From Paraburkholderia rhizosphaerae (lineage in GTDB: Bacteria > Pseudomonadota > Gammaproteobacteria > Burkholderiales > Burkholderiaceae), in NCBI RefSeq assembly GCF_004366595.1, contig NZ_SORE01000003.1, forward strand, positions 1-64,000: a stretch of DNA of 64,000 nt, written 5' to 3'. Both the position numbers and the translations under genes were made by a program. The notes under the pieces are model-generated. The model was not told where the DNA came from, ran no database searches, and was given only the letters and a program-made list of their open reading frames with translations. Positions 8,060 to 16,532 of the stretch are shown piece by piece (within the stretch, counting starts at the first letter, position 1; each line of letters begins with the position of its first letter).

Positions 8060-8236
8060 TCAGTCGGCCGCCGGCGCGCCGGTGCTTTGCCGGGCGAGCG
8101 CGACGTATAGGAAGCAGTGTTGATCACAGGTGCGCTGCTTGCGTAGGTTCCGTATTCCGTCCACCGCCCTGCTCGCCGATACAGTTTTTGCTTAAAATAT
8201 CGGCCGACCGGCTCATCCGGTTCGCCTTCGCGCTCC

Positions 8237-9685
8237 ATGGCCAATACGACAAGCACCGAGACACCCGCCGCCAAGCCATCCGCCCGTTCGCTCACGGTCA
8301 TGCTGTGGATCGTCGCGACTGGCTTCTTCATGCAGACGCTCGACTCGACGATCGTCAACACCGCACTGCCCGCGATGGCGACCAGCCTCGGCGAACTGCC
8401 GTTGCGCATGCAATCGGTCGTGATCGCGTACTCGCTGACGATGGCGGTGATGATTCCGGTCTCCGGCTGGCTCGCCGACAAATTCGGCACACGGCGCGTA
8501 TTCATGAGCGCGATCTTTGTGTTCTCGGTTGGCTCGCTGCTATGCGCGAGCGCGCATACGCTGCAGCAGCTCGTGCTGTGGCGCATCCTGCAAGGCGCGG
8601 GCGGCGCGATGCTGCTGCCGGTCGGACGCCTCGCGGTGCTGCGCACATTTCCCGCCGAACGGTATCTGCCTGCGCTGTCGTTCGTCGCGATCCCGGGTCT
8701 GATCGGTCCGTTGATCGGACCGACGCTCGGCGGCTGGCTCGTCAAAATCGCGTCGTGGCACTGGATTTTCCTGATCAACGTGCCGGTCGGCGTCGTCGGC
8801 GTGATCGCGACGTTTATCTTTATGACGGACTCGCGCAATCCGGATACCGCGAAGTTCGACATAAAAGGCTATCTGCTGCTGATCATCGCGATGATTGCGA
8901 TCACGATGGCGCTCGACGGCCAGGGCGAATTCGGCTTCGAACATGCGACAGTGCTGGTGCTGCTCATTCTGAGCCTCGGCTTTTTCACCGCCTACGGGCT
9001 GCATGCGGTGCGCACACCGCAACCGATCTTTTCGCTCGACCTGTTCAAGATTCATTCGTTTAGCGTCGGGATTCTCGGCAACCTGTTCGCGCGCATCGGC
9101 AGCGGCGCGATGCCGTATCTGTTGCCGCTGCTGCTGCAAGTGAGCCTCGGCTACAGTGCATTCGAAGCAGGCCTGATGATGCTGCCGGTCGCCGCGGCCG
9201 GCATGACGTCCAAACGCCTCGTGACCCGCTTGATTTTCCGCTATGGCTACCGGCGTGTGCTCGTCACGAATACGGTGCTGGTCGGTCTCGCGATGGCGAG
9301 CTTCGCGTTGACGGACCCGCATCAGCCGCTTTGGCTGCGGCTCGTGCAGCTCGCGTTTTTCGGCGGCGTGAACTCGATGCAGTTCACCGCGATGAATACG
9401 CTGACGCTAAAAGATCTCGGCACTGGCGGCGCAAGCAGCGGCAACAGCCTGTTCTCGCTTGTACAGATGCTGTCGATGAGCCTCGGTGTGACCGTCGCGG
9501 GCGCGATGCTGACCACTTTCACCGGCATCATTCCGCGCGTCACGGAAGCGAACACGCTGCCCGCGTTCCACGCGACGTTTATTTGCGTGGGCATCATCAC
9601 GGCGGGCACGTCGTGGATCTTCGCGCAGTTGGCCCAGGATATCCGACGCCCTGCACGGAAAACCGATCCGTCCGAGCGCACCTGA
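8237..9685 (+). CDS. mdtD: MFS drug exporter, DHA2 family, MdtD-like
   Basis: A 482-residue inner-membrane proton antiporter with about 14 predicted membrane segments. Similarity to E. coli MdtD is clear by eye: GFFMQTLDSTIVNTALPAMA in helix 1, SGWLADKFGTRRVF in the helix 2-3 loop, LQGAGGAMLLPVGRL in helix 4, and the antiporter motif around GPLIGPTLGGWLV in helix 5. The later MNTLTLKDLGTGGASSGNSL is also MdtD-like. E. coli mdtD lies in the mdtABC-baeSR operon; none of those genes is here, so the gene is a stand-alone copy. Likely substrates are drugs or small metabolites, not determined by sequence. Confidence 0.85.
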   Translation: MANTTSTETPAAKPSARSLTVMLWIVATGFFMQTLDSTIVNTALPAMATSLGELPLRMQSVVIAYSLTMAVMIPVSGWLADKFGTRRVFMSAIFVFSVGSLLCASAHTLQQLVLWRILQGAGGAMLLPVGRLAVLRTFPAERYLPALSFVAIPGLIGPLIGPTLGGWLVKIASWHWIFLINVPVGVVGVIATFIFMTDSRNPDTAKFDIKGYLLLIIAMIAITMALDGQGEFGFEHATVLVLLILSLGFFTAYGLHAVRTPQPIFSLDLFKIHSFSVGILGNLFARIGSGAMPYLLPLLLQVSLGYSAFEAGLMMLPVAAAGMTSKRLVTRLIFRYGYRRVLVTNTVLVGLAMASFALTDPHQPLWLRLVQLAFFGGVNSMQFTAMNTLTLKDLGTGGASSGNSLFSLVQMLSMSLGVTVAGAMLTTFTGIIPRVTEANTLPAFHATFICVGIITAGTSWIFAQLAQDIRRPARKTDPSERT

Positions 9686-9886
9686 CTTCGCGTGAATGGG
9701 CGCGTTCGAACCGCAACAGGGCGCAGCGTGCACCATCGATGTGCCCGCAACGGCCTTCACGCTCCAGGCGTCGCGGCGATCTCACCCGCAATCCTTGCTC
9801 GGAAAGCCATCCGTCAGCCATCGCAAAGGATTGATCCTGCGCATGTTTCTTGCTGACCGATCCGGTAAACTGATGACTTCGCGCCA

Positions 9887-11191
9887 ATGCGCGCACCCCT
9901 GAGAATGATTGACACGATGAGCATGGTCGAACTCGATCCTCCCGGCTTCCAGCCGCCGCGCCCCGTTGCGGGGGAGGAAGGTTCCCGCCGCACAGTGCGC
10001 TACGGCGGCTATACCGTCTTCAGCGTGTTTCAGCCGGTGTTTTCGGTGTCGCATCGGCGCGCGATCGGCTATCACGCGTCGTTGCGTGTGCACGACGAAA
10101 ACGCGATGCAGGTGCCGTCGCACGAAGTGTTTTCGCAAGCCGCGCGGCGCGGCGACCTGCTCGAACTCGGGCGGCTCGCCGAATCACTGCATTTAGGCAA
10201 CTTCAACGCATTCGACAGTCACGACGAGTGGCTTTTCCTGAGCCTGCATCCGGCCGCGCTGATGGATATGAGCTACGGCGACGCACTGCTGGCCGGTCTC
10301 AAATCGCTTGGGCTGCCGCCGCAGCGGGTGGTGCTGGAGGTTAGCGAGCAAGTGGGCGGCGAGACCACGCGCTTTGCGGAAACCATCGATGCGCTGCGCA
10401 AATCGGGCTTCCTGATCGCGCTCGACGGCTTTGGCGCCAAGCACTCGAATATCGATCGTGTATGGACGCTGCGCCCCGATATCGTCACGCTCGATCGCAG
10501 CATCCTCGCGCAGGCCACCGAGCATTCACATATCGAACGCGTGCTGCCCGGCATCGTGTCGCTGCTGCATGAATCCGGGCAACTGGTGCTGATGGGCAAT
10601 CTGACCACGGAAAACGATGCGCTGATCGCGCTCGAATGCAATGTCGATTTCGTGCAAGGCGCGTTTTTCGCAAGCCCGAGTGTCGAACCGGTGAAGCCGC
10701 AAGCGACGGTCGATCTGGTGGATAGCCTGTCCGCGGCGTTGCGCAAGCGGGTCGCAAACCGCGCGCATGCGCAGTCGGAGCGGCTCGCGCCATTCGTCGC
10801 CGCGCTAGAACACGCAAGCGCGCAGCTTGCCGACGGCGCGGCAATGGCCGATGCGACCGCGCCGCTGCTTGCTCTGCGCGAAACCGCGCGCTGTTTTCTG
10901 CTCGATGGCTCAGGCCGGCAAATCGGCGACAACGTGCTGCCGACCGGGCGCGCGTCGCAGCGTGCGAAGCGCTTCCGCCCGCTGTTGCATTCGGAAGGCG
11001 CAAGCTGGGAACGGCGGCCGTATTTCATCCAGGCGGTCCGCACGCCAGGCCATGTGCAGTTGACCCCGCCTTATCTGTCGATCAACGAGGCGCACCTGTG
11101 TGTGACCGCGTCGATCGCATCGGAGACGGCGCGCGGCATGCAGGTGCTATGCGTCGATATCAACTGGGACGGCACCGCACCACGCCCCTGA
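9887..11191 (+). CDS. Degenerate EAL-domain protein, probably a catalytically inactive c-di-GMP phosphodiesterase homologue
   Basis: Up to 434 residues; starts at 9905 or 9917 are also possible, as none has a strong ribosome site. Residues about 41-270 have an EAL fold with the Gln-Gly-FF-x-x-Pro signature kept (FVQGAFFASPSVEP). Key catalytic positions are changed: the EAL motif reads HASLR, the metal-binding Asn is Ser in LFLSLHP, DDFG is DGFG (residues 180-183), the Lys before the Asp is Thr in VTLDRS, and the AEGVE motif reads LMGNLTTEND. One Glu (151, in LEVSEQ) remains. A C-terminal domain (about 320-430) looks like the PAS/cache-type YkuI_C domain. It likely binds nucleotide or a partner protein instead of cleaving c-di-GMP. 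Its 3' end overlaps the convergent sigma gene by 45 bp. Confidence 0.8.
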   Translation: MRAPLRMIDTMSMVELDPPGFQPPRPVAGEEGSRRTVRYGGYTVFSVFQPVFSVSHRRAIGYHASLRVHDENAMQVPSHEVFSQAARRGDLLELGRLAESLHLGNFNAFDSHDEWLFLSLHPAALMDMSYGDALLAGLKSLGLPPQRVVLEVSEQVGGETTRFAETIDALRKSGFLIALDGFGAKHSNIDRVWTLRPDIVTLDRSILAQATEHSHIERVLPGIVSLLHESGQLVLMGNLTTENDALIALECNVDFVQGAFFASPSVEPVKPQATVDLVDSLSAALRKRVANRAHAQSERLAPFVAALEHASAQLADGAAMADATAPLLALRETARCFLLDGSGRQIGDNVLPTGRASQRAKRFRPLLHSEGASWERRPYFIQAVRTPGHVQLTPPYLSINEAHLCVTASIASETARGMQVLCVDINWDGTAPRP

Positions 11192-12292
11192 CGCACGCGC
11201 GCCGATTCGCCGCAACAGACGCCGGACTGCGGACAGACCGAACGTCTGATTGACCCGGCCCAGCGCGACCGGGTCCGTCACGATACGCAGCGCGGCAATC
11301 GCGCCATTCGCGGACAGCACCACTTCCAGCAGCGCGGCGATTTCGCCGTCCGCCAGCCAGGCGATACACGGCGTCCCGTCGACGCTGACGCTGATTGCTT
11401 CGGCCCGCAACGCGCCGATCGCAGTAGCGGCGCGACGCGGCAACATCGTACGCACCGCAGTTTCGTCCGATATCCGCGCGACGCGTGCGGCCGCCGCTTG
11501 CGGGCTCACGACCGGGTCCGAGGTCGCGCTCGTCGACGGGCAATTGACGCACGGCTGATCATCCGCGATATGCACGCCGTCGCTGAACAGGCGCACCAGG
11601 CCGACCCGATCCTGCGCATCGATTGCCGCTCGCAAGCGTTCGACGATGCGCGCATGCCCGGCCGGATCCGCCGTTTTCAATGGCGCGCCCGCACGCCGCA
11701 GCCGTTCCTTCGCGCGATGCACAATTTGCCGGCAATGGGCCGGCGTCTTCGCGAGGATCTTCGCGATTTCCGCGTAGTCGCAATCGAGTGCTTCGTGCAG
11801 CACGAATGCGACACGCTCGTCAGGTTTCAGCCGGTCCAGCAACAACGTCACGCCGTATGACATGTCCGACGCGTGCAACGCCGCTTCGTCGGCCGCCGGC
11901 GCACACCCGTCTAGCCACGGCAGCGCCAGATCGCCGGACAGCTGCGATACGCGTTCGGTCCGCAGGCGGCGCAAGCGATCGATTGCCAGCCGTGTCGTGA
12001 CCGTCGTGAGCCACGCGTGCGGCGAACGCACGTCGGTGTTACGTGCGCTGTGCCACTTGAGCCATGCGTCCTGTACGACATCCTCGGCCTCCACGCGGCT
12101 GCCGAGCATCCGCTGCGCATGCGCGACAAGCTTGCGCCGCAACTTTTCGAAAGCCGCGTCGGGCGGCGACGAGTTAGCGCTTGCATCGCTTACACCGTTT
12201 GGGCTTGCGTTGTTCGTGCCGCGACTGTCACTCGTCCCGTCCATCGTCCCGTCCATGTCCGCCGCCTCCGTGGGTTCAGCCTCTTCATCCAT
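11147..12292 (-). CDS. ECF RNA polymerase sigma factor with SnoaL-like C-terminal extension (SigJ/ECF41-like)
   Basis: A 381-residue extracytoplasmic-function sigma factor. After an Asp/Thr/Ser-rich N-terminal tail (about 1-45, with repeated MDGT), region 2 is at about 48-120 (RMLGSRVEAEDVVQDAWLKW, then SPHAWLTTVTTRLAIDRLRR). Region 4 is at about 145-200 (LKPDERVAFVLHEALDCDYA, then AKTPAHCRQIVHRAKERL). The linker has PWLDG, near the WLPEP position of ECF41 proteins. Residues about 205-375 form a SnoaL-like extension that in ECF41/SigJ relatives acts as a built-in anti-sigma or ligand sensor. It carries an extra PCVNCP. The usual partner oxidoreductase/decarboxylase gene is not adjacent. A GAGGAG site lies upstream of the chosen start. 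Confidence 0.85.
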   Translation of the reverse strand: MDEEAEPTEAADMDGTMDGTSDSRGTNNASPNGVSDASANSSPPDAAFEKLRRKLVAHAQRMLGSRVEAEDVVQDAWLKWHSARNTDVRSPHAWLTTVTTRLAIDRLRRLRTERVSQLSGDLALPWLDGCAPAADEAALHASDMSYGVTLLLDRLKPDERVAFVLHEALDCDYAEIAKILAKTPAHCRQIVHRAKERLRRAGAPLKTADPAGHARIVERLRAAIDAQDRVGLVRLFSDGVHIADDQPCVNCPSTSATSDPVVSPQAAAARVARISDETAVRTMLPRRAATAIGALRAEAISVSVDGTPCIAWLADGEIAALLEVVLSANGAIAALRIVTDPVALGRVNQTFGLSAVRRLLRRIGARASGAWCGAVPVDIDA

Positions 12293-12505
12293 TCGTCATG
12301 CTCCTCGATCGTAGCGGGGATGCGTCGCCGCGCGCCCCAACTTCCCGTTGACGTACGAATGCGTCGCGCTGTGACACGTCGCCGAAAAAATTCTTTCGTC
12401 ACACGCGCGTTCGCGTGCGCGTCTTAACTGACAGGCATCGCGCCAGTCATACGCGGCGCCTTTTCACGTCATTCCGGCTTTCCTATCCGAACCAGCGAGG
12501 ACCTC

Positions 12506-13153
12506 ATGCATTGGCGCTATCCGTCCCTGTCTCCTGCCGCATCCGGCCTCGGCCTCGTGCCGACCGTCATTGAACAATCCGGCCGCGGCGAGCGAGCGTA
12601 CGACATTTACTCGCGGCTGCTGCGCGAACGCATCGTGTTTCTGGTCGGTCCGGTCACCGAACAATCGGCCAGTCTGATCGTCGCGCAGCTGTTGTTTCTC
12701 GAATCGGAGAACCCAGATAAGGATATTGCGTTCTACATCAATTCGCCAGGCGGGTCCGTTTATGACGGGCTCGCGATCTACGACACAATGCAGTTCATCA
12801 GGCCGGAGGTGTCGACGCTATGCACCGGCTTCGCGGCGAGCATGGGCACCTTCCTGCTCGCGGCCGGCGCGCAAGGCAAGCGTTACGCGCTGCCGAATGC
12901 ACGCATCATGATTCATCAGCCATCGGGCGGCGGGCAGGGCACCGCGTCCGATATCGAGATTCAGGCGAAGGAGGTGCTCTATCTGCGCGAACGGTTGAAT
13001 TCCGTGCTCGCGCAGCGCACCGGGAAAAGCGTCGCGCAGATCGAAAAGGACACCGACCGCGACAACTTCATGTCGGCTGATGCGGCGAAAGGTTATGGGC
13101 TGATCGACGACGTGCTTCAGACGCGCGCGACGCTCGCGCAAGATGCGAGGTGA
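12506..13153 (+). CDS. clpP: ATP-dependent Clp protease proteolytic subunit, orphan paralogue
   Basis: A 215-residue serine peptidase of the ClpP family, forming tetradecameric barrels fed by a Clp ATPase. The triad is complete: Ser112 in GFAASMGTF, His137 in [10 protein letters not shown] and Asp186 in [28 protein letters not shown] (79-96) and the head-domain helix [13 protein letters not shown] are canonical. The housekeeping gene normally sits in tig-clpP-clpX-lon; here no clpX or lon follows, so this is probably a second, accessory clpP. The start is supported by GCGAGG. The neighbours (ECF sigma factor upstream, TetR convergent) do not reveal a specific substrate. Confidence 0.92.
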   Translation: MHWRYPSLSPAASGLGLVPTVIEQSGRGERAYDIYSRLLRERIVFLVGPVTEQSASLIVAQLLFLESENPDKDIAFYINSPGGSVYDGLAIYDTMQFIRPEVSTLCTGFAASMGTFLLAAGAQGKRYALPNARIMIHQPSGGGQGTASDIEIQAKEVLYLRERLNSVLAQRTGKSVAQIEKDTDRDNFMSADAAKGYGLIDDVLQTRATLAQDAR

Positions 13154-13267
13154 GTGAGCTGTGGGGCTGGAGGGCGTCAGCGCGAAACGTGCCGCCGTAA
13201 AGCCATGCCGTCGTAAGGCCATGCCGCCGTAAGTGCCGTATCGCCAGCGCCGCACGCGCTGCGCATC

Positions 13268-13888
13268 CTACACAAGGCGGGTGCCAAGGTACGCCGACAG
13301 CACCGCCTTGTATTCACCAACCAGCGCGATGCGCTCCTTCGGTTTGGCCGAGCTGTACAACGGGCTCATGCTTTTCACGACCTGCAGCGTCACTTCTGCA
13401 ATCCTGAAAGCGTCGTCGCCCGACAAAGCCGGCCGATATCGCCGGAACAGTTCGGCAAAGCGTTTGCGCAGCCGGTTACGCACTGCCGCGTCGCGCTTGA
13501 AATTCAGCGACACCGACAAAAGCGGCAGGTACGCCGGGTGCGTATCCATAAACTCGACCATCAGCGCGAACAGCCGCTCGACCAGTTCCGGCACCGTGAG
13601 CCCGTCAGCGTTCCCGGTGAGCGCCGACCACTGCGCATCCATCGTGTTGCCATAACGGGTGCGAAGCGCGAACACGAGCGCATCCTTGTTTGGAAAGTAC
13701 TGATAGATCGCGCCGATCGACGCGCCGGCACGCTCGGCAATTTCAGTCATGGTCGCGGATTCGAAGCCGCGCTCCGCGATCGTTTCGGCGGCCGCGTCGA
13801 GCAACGTTTCGACACGACGCGCGGCGCGCTCCTGCTGGGGCACGCGCCGCGCGGTCTTTTCCGGTGTTTTCTCTTTGACTGACGGCAT
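13268..13888 (-). CDS. TetR-family transcriptional regulator
   Basis: A 206-residue TetR repressor. The N-terminal HTH is at about 20-70 (AAAETIAERGFESATMTEIA, then RAGASIGAIYQYFPNKDALV). The C-terminal all-helical ligand domain contains VELMVEFMDTHPAYLPLLSV-like helices. ATG at 13888 is preferred over an upstream in-frame TTG at 13921 because the palindrome at 13914-13927 covers the latter. The C-terminal domain gives no ligand clue. The divergent neighbour is the NYN protein gene, which might be a target. Confidence 0.88.
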   Translation of the reverse strand: MPSVKEKTPEKTARRVPQQERAARRVETLLDAAAETIAERGFESATMTEIAERAGASIGAIYQYFPNKDALVFALRTRYGNTMDAQWSALTGNADGLTVPELVERLFALMVEFMDTHPAYLPLLSVSLNFKRDAAVRNRLRKRFAELFRRYRPALSGDDAFRIAEVTLQVVKSMSPLYSSAKPKERIALVGEYKAVLSAYLGTRLV

Positions 13889-13910
13889 ACTGAAATTCTT
13901 GGGTCCGATG

Positions 13911-13930
13911 ATATGAGGCAATCCTCACAT
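13911..13930. promoter_or_regulatory. Candidate TetR operator
   Basis: A perfect inverted repeat, TGAGG-CAAT-CCTCA (13914-13927), extended imperfectly by ATA on both sides, lies 26 bp upstream of the tetR-type ATG. This is the usual place for an autoregulatory TetR site. Binding is inferred. Confidence 0.45.
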
Positions 13931-14103
13931 AGGCGCGACGCGTTATGCAAGCCTTTTCCCGGCCAATGAACTCATCATGCCCGCCACGGGAAATTTTTGG
14001 CCGATTAACGCAAATGCTTGCCCTATCCGGCGCGATCGAATACTTTCTCTGTTGCTCGCCGTTGCCTCGCAATCCGGGCGGACATTTCACTGGAGAAACC
14101 CTT

Positions 14104-15411
14104 ATGGCGTCATCCGTCGACACAGTCAGCATGGCGCTGTTCTGCGACTTCGAAAACGTCGCACTCGGCGTGCGCGATGCGAAGTATGAAAAATTCGATA
14201 TCAAGCTCGTGCTCGAGCGCCTGCTGCTCAAAGGCAGCATCGTCGTGAAGAAGGCGTATTGCGACTGGGAGCGCTACAAAGGCTTCAAGGCCGGGATGCA
14301 CGAAGCGAATTTCGAACTGATCGAAATTCCACATGTGCGGCAATCGGGCAAGAATTCGGCGGACATCCGCCTCGTCGTCGATGCGCTCGATCTGTGCTAC
14401 ACGAAATCGCACGTGAACACCTTCGTCATCATCAGCGGCGATTCGGACTTCTCGCCACTCGTGTCGAAACTGCGGGAGAACGCGAAGCAGGTTATCGGCG
14501 TCGGCGTACAGCGCTCGACGTCCGACTTGCTCACCGCGAACTGCGACGAGTTCATTTTCTACGACGATCTGGTGCGCGAAAGCCAGCGTGCGGCCGCGAA
14601 ACGCGAAGCCGCGCGCGCACCGCAGCCGTCCGCAAAGCGCGCGCCGGATGGCGACAAACAGCGCAAGGAAGATCTCGATACGCGCAAGGCCAAGGCAATC
14701 GAAATCGCTGTGCAGACGTTCGACGCACTGGCGACCGAGCGCGGCGATAGCGGCAAGATCTGGGCCTCGGCGCTGAAGAATGCGATTAAGCGGCGTAAGC
14801 CCGACTTCAACGAAACCTATTACGGGTTTCGCGCATTCGGCAATCTGCTTGACGAAGCGCAGGCGCGCGGGCTGCTCGAGGTCGGGCGCGACGAGAAGTC
14901 GGGTACGTATGTCTATCGCAATGTGGTCGCGGGACCGGCCAGCGAGCCAGCCATCGAATCCGCCAGCCAGCGCGCGATGGAAACGGGTAGCGGCGGCGAA
15001 GGCGACACGCAGGCGGCGGTCGAAGTGTTGCGCGAAGTCATCGATGCAGATCCGCAAGCCGTGCTCGCGGCGGCTGTTGAAGCGGCGCCCGGGACGCAAG
15101 CCGACGCACCGGCGGATCACACCAGCACGGACTCCGGCGCGCGCGGCAAAAAGCGCTCCGGGCGCACACCGGCTGCGAAAAAAACAAAGAAGGCGAAAAA
15201 CGCATCGACGCCAGCCGCGGCGGACTCGGCCACGGCTGAGGTTGCGTCAGCGCAGGCGCCGTCTGCCGCGGAAACGTTGCACGATGCGCAGGACTCCCCC
15301 GCCGCCGTAGCCCAGACCGCCGAAGCGGGCAAAGCAGGCCGCACGCCGCGCAAGTCGACGTCTCGCGGGCGTCGGCCTCGCAAAGCCGCATCGACCGCCG
15401 ATGCCGATTGA
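14104..15411 (+). CDS. NYN (LabA/DUF88-like) nuclease-fold protein with OST-HTH/LOTUS domain
   Basis: A 435-residue protein in three parts. Residues 8-155 form a NYN/PIN-like domain with acidic metal-site residues: Asp15 in LFCDFENV, Asp87 and Asp93 in KNSADIRLVVDALDL, and Asp113/Asp115 in ISGDSDFSPLV. Residues about 195-280 form an OST-HTH/LOTUS domain (KAIEIAVQTFDALATERGDS, then SALKNAIKRRKPDFNETYYG, then FRAFGNLLDEAQARGLLEV). The tail (about 285-435) is Ala/Lys/Ser-rich and disordered, with basic patches (GKKRSGRTPAAKKTKKAKN). NYN domains are predicted RNases and LOTUS domains bind RNA, so an RNA-processing role is likely. The start is set by a GGAGAAA site; the bacterial function is undescribed to my knowledge. 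Confidence 0.88.
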   Translation: MASSVDTVSMALFCDFENVALGVRDAKYEKFDIKLVLERLLLKGSIVVKKAYCDWERYKGFKAGMHEANFELIEIPHVRQSGKNSADIRLVVDALDLCYTKSHVNTFVIISGDSDFSPLVSKLRENAKQVIGVGVQRSTSDLLTANCDEFIFYDDLVRESQRAAAKREAARAPQPSAKRAPDGDKQRKEDLDTRKAKAIEIAVQTFDALATERGDSGKIWASALKNAIKRRKPDFNETYYGFRAFGNLLDEAQARGLLEVGRDEKSGTYVYRNVVAGPASEPAIESASQRAMETGSGGEGDTQAAVEVLREVIDADPQAVLAAAVEAAPGTQADAPADHTSTDSGARGKKRSGRTPAAKKTKKAKNASTPAAADSATAEVASAQAPSAAETLHDAQDSPAAVAQTAEAGKAGRTPRKSTSRGRRPRKAASTADAD

Positions 15412-15429
15412 TGCGCATGCGCAATCGGT

Positions 15430-15606
15430 GAGAGCTTCCGCCGTAGCGGCTCGCGGCGGGAGCGCGAGTTCGTCATGCACGCGCGCGAGATGCCGTTCGA
15501 CCTGCTGCGCTTCACTGAAATCGATCACCGCGCCCGTGTATCCGTACTCGCCGCGTTTGCAGTCGGCCGTTGGCACGCACGCGGACATCTTTGACGCTTG
15601 TGTCAC
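15430..15606 (-). pseudogene. Possible remnant of a PAS/PAC sensor domain
   Basis: In the 454-bp gap between the NYN gene and sodB, one reverse frame reads CVPTADCKRGEYGYTGAVID, then FSEAQQVERHLARVHDELAL. This matches the PAC end of PAS domains (G-x-x-G-x-V-x-D-I-T-E-x-x-x-x-E-x-x-L). A stop lies just upstream, no PAS core precedes it, and the frame decays into antisense of the NYN tail. It is best explained as debris of a sensor or cyclase gene. The rest of the gap to 15865 holds only the sodB terminator. Confidence 0.35.
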
Positions 15607-15765
15607 AAATCATCCGCCGTTTATGTTTGAAATTGCGGGTTTGAAGCCACGGGTTTGAAGCCGCGATAATCCGCAGAGCGCGATGCGGCTTCGCGACAAA
15701 AAGCTGACAGTCTGCATACAAACCGGCAATCATCGAACACGCTATGGCCCGCACCCGATGACATG

Positions 15766-15793
15766 AAAAAAGCCCTCGCAATGGAGGGCTTTC
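15766..15793 (-). terminator. Rho-independent terminator of sodB
   Basis: On the minus strand, GCCCTC-CATTGC-GAGGGC is followed by TTTTTT. It lies about 75 bp past the sodB stop. The other strand has only a short T-run, so it works best for sodB. Confidence 0.85.
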
Positions 15794-15865
15794 ATTCAGA
15801 CTACCAGTCGCTCACGCGCTACGCGCAAGCCGACCTGACACCGGACGCTGAGTCGTGACGTGACC

Positions 15866-16444
15866 TTACGCGAAGTTCTTCGCAGCGAAGTCCCAGTTCA
15901 CGATGTTCCAGAATGCTTCGACAAACTTCGGACGCGCATTGCGATAGTCGATGTAATACGCGTGTTCCCACACGTCGATCGTCAGCAGCGGCTTCGCGTC
16001 CGTCGTGAGCGGCGTTGCGGCATTGCTGGTCGACACGAGGTCGAGCGAGCCGTCCGCCTTCTTCACAAGCCATGCCCAGCCGGAACCGAACGTGCCCACG
16101 GCCGTCTTCGTGAACTCTTCCTTGAACTTGTCGAAGGAACCCCACTTCTTGTTGATCGCTTCGCCAAGCGCGCCGCTCGGAGCGCCGCCGCCTTGCGGCT
16201 TCAGGCTGTTCCAGAAGAACGTGTGATTCCAGATCTGCGCAGCGTTGTTGAACACACCACCCGACGCTTTCTTGATGATTTCTTCAAGCGACAGCTTTTC
16301 GTATTCCGTGCCCTTGATCAGATTATTCAGGTTAGTCACATAGGTCTGGTGGTGCTTGCCGTAGTGAAACTCGAGCGTCTCTTCGGACATGTGCGGCGCG
16401 AGTGCGTTTTTCGCGTACGGTAGAGGCGGGAGCTGATGTTCCAT
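15866..16444 (-). CDS. sodB: Superoxide dismutase [Fe]
   Basis: A 192-residue cytosolic enzyme converting superoxide to oxygen and hydrogen peroxide. Metal ligands are His27 ([11 protein letters not shown]), His75 (WNHTFFW), and the Asp and His in [27 protein letters not shown] with Gln71 before the second His is typical of the Fe type. Length and sequence closely follow E. coli SodB. AAGGAAAG precedes the ATG. A sigma-70-like promoter lies upstream at 16504-16532 and a terminator follows. Confidence 0.97.
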   Translation of the reverse strand: MEHQLPPLPYAKNALAPHMSEETLEFHYGKHHQTYVTNLNNLIKGTEYEKLSLEEIIKKASGGVFNNAAQIWNHTFFWNSLKPQGGGAPSGALGEAINKKWGSFDKFKEEFTKTAVGTFGSGWAWLVKKADGSLDLVSTSNAATPLTTDAKPLLTIDVWEHAYYIDYRNARPKFVEAFWNIVNWDFAAKNFA

Positions 16445-16503
16445 GGTGCTTTCCTTCTATCTGTTTATGGGGAAGTCTGCGGACAACGCTTGTAGAGCAA
16501 TGG

Positions 16504-16532
16504 ATTGTAGGCGACTTGGGATAACCCCGCAA
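16504..16532 (-). promoter_or_regulatory. Candidate sodB promoter
   Basis: Read on the minus strand: TTGCGG (16527-16532), 17 bp, TACAAT (16504-16509), about 60 bp upstream of the sodB ATG. The rest of the 429-bp gap up to 16873 shows no supported gene. Confidence 0.5.

Noticed and set aside
8060..8140. GC-rich inverted repeats after the MocR gene as a terminator
   Set aside because: Stem-forming CGGC runs are common in this GC-rich DNA and no T-run follows.
12190..12402. Small reverse frame upstream of the sigma factor gene
   Set aside because: Arg/Thr-rich, overlaps the sigma gene start in another frame, no ribosome site.
14110..15120. Long reverse open frame opposite the NYN gene
   Set aside because: It is antisense to a gene with clear NYN and LOTUS motifs; the frame itself has no recognisable domain.
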